Below, piece after piece: positions 62,429 to 64,000 of a DNA stretch of 64,000 nt. The notes below the pieces were generated by a model. It ran no database searches. It saw only the letters and a list, made by a program, of their open reading frames with translations, and was not told the DNA's origin. Origin of the DNA: Bythopirellula goksoeyrii (lineage in GTDB: Bacteria; Planctomycetota; Planctomycetia; Pirellulales; Lacipirellulaceae). The position numbers and the translations under genes were made by a program. The stretch's first letter is position 1. Every line of letters begins with the position of its first letter. Where the stretch lies: positions 3,879,658 to 3,943,657 of the forward strand of contig NZ_CP042913.1 in NCBI RefSeq assembly GCF_008065115.1. The letters are read 5' to 3'.

Positions 62429-63451
62429 ATGAAAACTGCATCTATTTTCTTGGCAACGTTCGTATGCAACACATTTTTGGGGTTGTTATCCCACGCCGCG
62501 CCGATTGCGAGTGAATCCTTCGCTACTTCCGCCGGGGGCAACGACTATGTTTCGTTTACTTCAATTCTGAGCCAAAATCCCACCGTCGGAGCGAGTGGTT
62601 TCGTGGGTCCGTGGGGGAATTGCTGCACTGGTGCCCTAGTCCCGGTCCCGGGTGGATTAACGCATGAATTGACCCCTGGTGAGACGTTTAATGGCCATTT
62701 GGTCGGCTATACGTCGAACAGTTCTGCTACACGCAATCTGAGTCGCGAAATCGACTACACACCCAGCGACGGCACCTACTATATGAGCATGCTACTACGC
62801 AAGAATGCTCCAACGACGCGTGGGGATCTCCTCGCCGGATTAGGACGCTCGCAAGGTGCAGAGACCTCCATCTTTGGAATTGACGGAACTTGGCTCGGAT
62901 TCGTAGACGGCGGCATCTCGTTTTTCTGGGGACCAGACGCGCATCTAAGCACTGTACTCCCCGAATCGCAAATGAACGTCGACGAAACCTACTTTGCGTT
63001 GCTGCAATACGATTTCACCACGTTAGGGCCCGACAAGGTGACCGCGACGATCTATGACGGCTCGTCCGCAGAGGTTGCTAGTCAGTCGTTCCCAGGACTT
63101 GACCTCGATCAGACCATGGGACGGTTTAGTGTCGTTACACAAGACTTCGGTCCCATCCCCGAATTGGACGAGTGGCGTTTTGGTACGGAGTTGCGGGATG
63201 TGATGGTACAGGCGCTACCCGGGGATTTCGATCTGGATGGCGACGTCGACGGAGCGGATTTCCTTATGTTGCAACGCAATCCCAGCATCGGCAACCTGGC
63301 CGAATGGCAAGCGAACTACGGCACACCCAATTTGCTGGCGGAAAGCCGAGCAGCAGTGCCCGAGCCCGCGACGGTGTTGCTGCTACTGGTAGGATTCGCG
63401 TTCGCTTGTATTCGTGGACCCATGTCACATCGAAATCAACAAATTCTTTAA
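62429..63451 (+). CDS. PEP-CTERM/dockerin secreted protein
   Basis: The 340-residue protein has AAGGAGAG upstream of the ATG and a signal peptide (SIFLATFVCNTFLGLLSHAA). The middle part is a beta-sandwich (GYTSNSSATRNLSREIDYTP, GTYYMSMLLRKNAPTT, GIDGTWLGFVDGG), the LamG-like type common in planctomycete PEP-CTERM proteins. A dockerin-like motif (GDFDLDGDVDGADFLMLQRN) and the tag AAVPEPATVLLLLVGFAFA with a basic end follow. The dockerin motif is nearly identical to that at 23350, showing a shared C-terminal cassette. Confidence 0.87.
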   Translation: MKTASIFLATFVCNTFLGLLSHAAPIASESFATSAGGNDYVSFTSILSQNPTVGASGFVGPWGNCCTGALVPVPGGLTHELTPGETFNGHLVGYTSNSSATRNLSREIDYTPSDGTYYMSMLLRKNAPTTRGDLLAGLGRSQGAETSIFGIDGTWLGFVDGGISFFWGPDAHLSTVLPESQMNVDETYFALLQYDFTTLGPDKVTATIYDGSSAEVASQSFPGLDLDQTMGRFSVVTQDFGPIPELDEWRFGTELRDVMVQALPGDFDLDGDVDGADFLMLQRNPSIGNLAEWQANYGTPNLLAESRAAVPEPATVLLLLVGFAFACIRGPMSHRNQQIL

Positions 63452-63771
63452 TAGTAGAAAAACCGAGAAACGGAGGAACATGATGCGATAGCAAATGGCA
63501 TGGGCGGCAGTCGCAGTGGCGACTCGGCTGTCGCCCAAAGTGTGATTGGGCAAAACGTTGGGCAACTAGGCGAGTGCCCCGAGCCATTAGCTTGGCTCCG
63601 TGATGACCCGTGCTGTAAGCGCTGACGGTTCTTCCATTGATACTTACAAGAAAGACTGTCGGACTCGTAGCACCGGTTCTCAAATAGTCGCCTTGATGTT
63701 TAGTTGTACAATAATTTTGAACCCACACCATTGATCTGTTCTTCGATTCGATGAAGGAAAGGAGGTGTGTG
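63452..63771. other. 320-base gap with a start followed by an early stop
   Basis: CGGAGGAAC then ATGATGCGATAG (63482-63492) gives a good ribosome site but only three codons before a stop, possibly a dead gene or a leader peptide. No other gene is visible. AAAGGAGGTGTGTG at the right edge is the ribosome site of the next gene. Confidence 0.35.
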
Positions 63772-64000
63772 ATGAAATGTCCACGTGACGGCTCGCGACT
63801 AGCAAGAGCCAAGATCGACGGTATTCGACTCAAGAAGTGCCCAGAATGTGCAGGAATCTGGCTCGACTTTCATGAGTTGGAGGCAGTCTGTGGGCTGAAA
63901 CTTGCCGATGTCGAAAGTCATCTTCGGGAGGAGGTTGATGAGATAGTCAACAACACCGACGCGGTCGCAGGTTATATGCGGTGCCCACGGTGCCCCAACG
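63772..64000 (+). CDS. zf-TFIIB zinc-ribbon protein, 3' end outside window
   Basis: The frame starts at ATG 63772, directly after AAAGGAGGTGTGTG, and is still open at the window end. It begins MKCPRDGSRLARAKIDGI and continues with KKCPECAGIWLDFHELEAV, one zf-TFIIB ribbon in which the first knuckle is CPRD rather than CPxC. A second ribbon starts at MRCPRCPN just before the edge. It is similar in layout to 33843-34271. Confidence 0.75.
   Translation, partial: MKCPRDGSRLARAKIDGIRLKKCPECAGIWLDFHELEAVCGLKLADVESHLREEVDEIVNNTDAVAGYMRCPRCPN

Overview
The window looks like chromosome from a planctomycete of the Pirellulales type. This rests on several family traits seen together: at least seven secreted proteins ending in a PEP-CTERM sorting tag, dockerin-like DLDGDVDG motifs just before some of those tags, an N-terminal LEPR-type export motif (FEPLEDRRMLA), two type I sulfatases, ECF sigma factors paired with Ser/Thr kinases, and many small CxxC proteins. 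GC content is moderate and genes are loosely packed, with intergenic stretches of 300-800 bases. I see no rRNA, tRNA, CRISPR array or replication origin.

Layout. Bases 1-12,400 hold the 3' part of a WD40 protein, a 1,257-residue leucine-rich-repeat protein, two tiny genes (one too short for ordinary ORF calling), a 20-TPR protein, and a minus-strand cluster of small genes containing a PEP-CTERM protein and a csrA copy broken by one stop codon. Bases 12,600-17,800 hold a DUF6717-like protein, a GH16-type secreted hydrolase, a hybrid histidine kinase and an ECF sigma factor. Bases 18,100-27,600 hold two PEP-CTERM proteins (one 1,372 residues long with three near-identical DNA modules), a transmembrane Ser/Thr kinase and a PP2C phosphatase. 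Bases 28,200-34,300 hold small cysteine proteins, a PilT-like ATPase, an N-terminally lost GlsB/YeaQ-like gene, a UPF0158 pair and a TPM/TPM/zf-TFIIB operon. Bases 34,700-45,060 hold two sulfatases, a beta-propeller PEP-CTERM protein, a phosphodiester glycosidase and a large LEPR/beta-helix/dockerin protein. Bases 45,400-48,040 are mobile: half of an IS1380-type transposase and a group II intron with its reverse transcriptase. Bases 48,460-56,610 form a same-strand run of secreted proteins ending in a WD40-HEAT-CBM20 protein. The right end carries two small membrane genes (one frameshifted), an ECF sigma factor/Ser-Thr kinase pair coupled by an ATGA overlap, another PEP-CTERM/dockerin protein and a zf-TFIIB gene cut by the window end.

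How the parts fit. The general picture is signalling (sigma factors, kinases, phosphatase, histidine kinase) combined with a large output of secreted or surface-anchored proteins and polysaccharide enzymes. No exosortase is visible, so PEP-CTERM processing must be encoded elsewhere.

The most unusual signal is a dispersed intergenic repeat family with about nine recognisable copies. Most share the order [TTGGACCACCCGAC-like segment] - [short hairpin of differing sequence] - [GATGCAWCC] - [CTGAACGAGGTCG]. The hairpin sequences differ between copies but stay paired, which suggests a structured element. One copy lies against the 5' edge of the group II intron. Several genes near these copies are broken or shortened.
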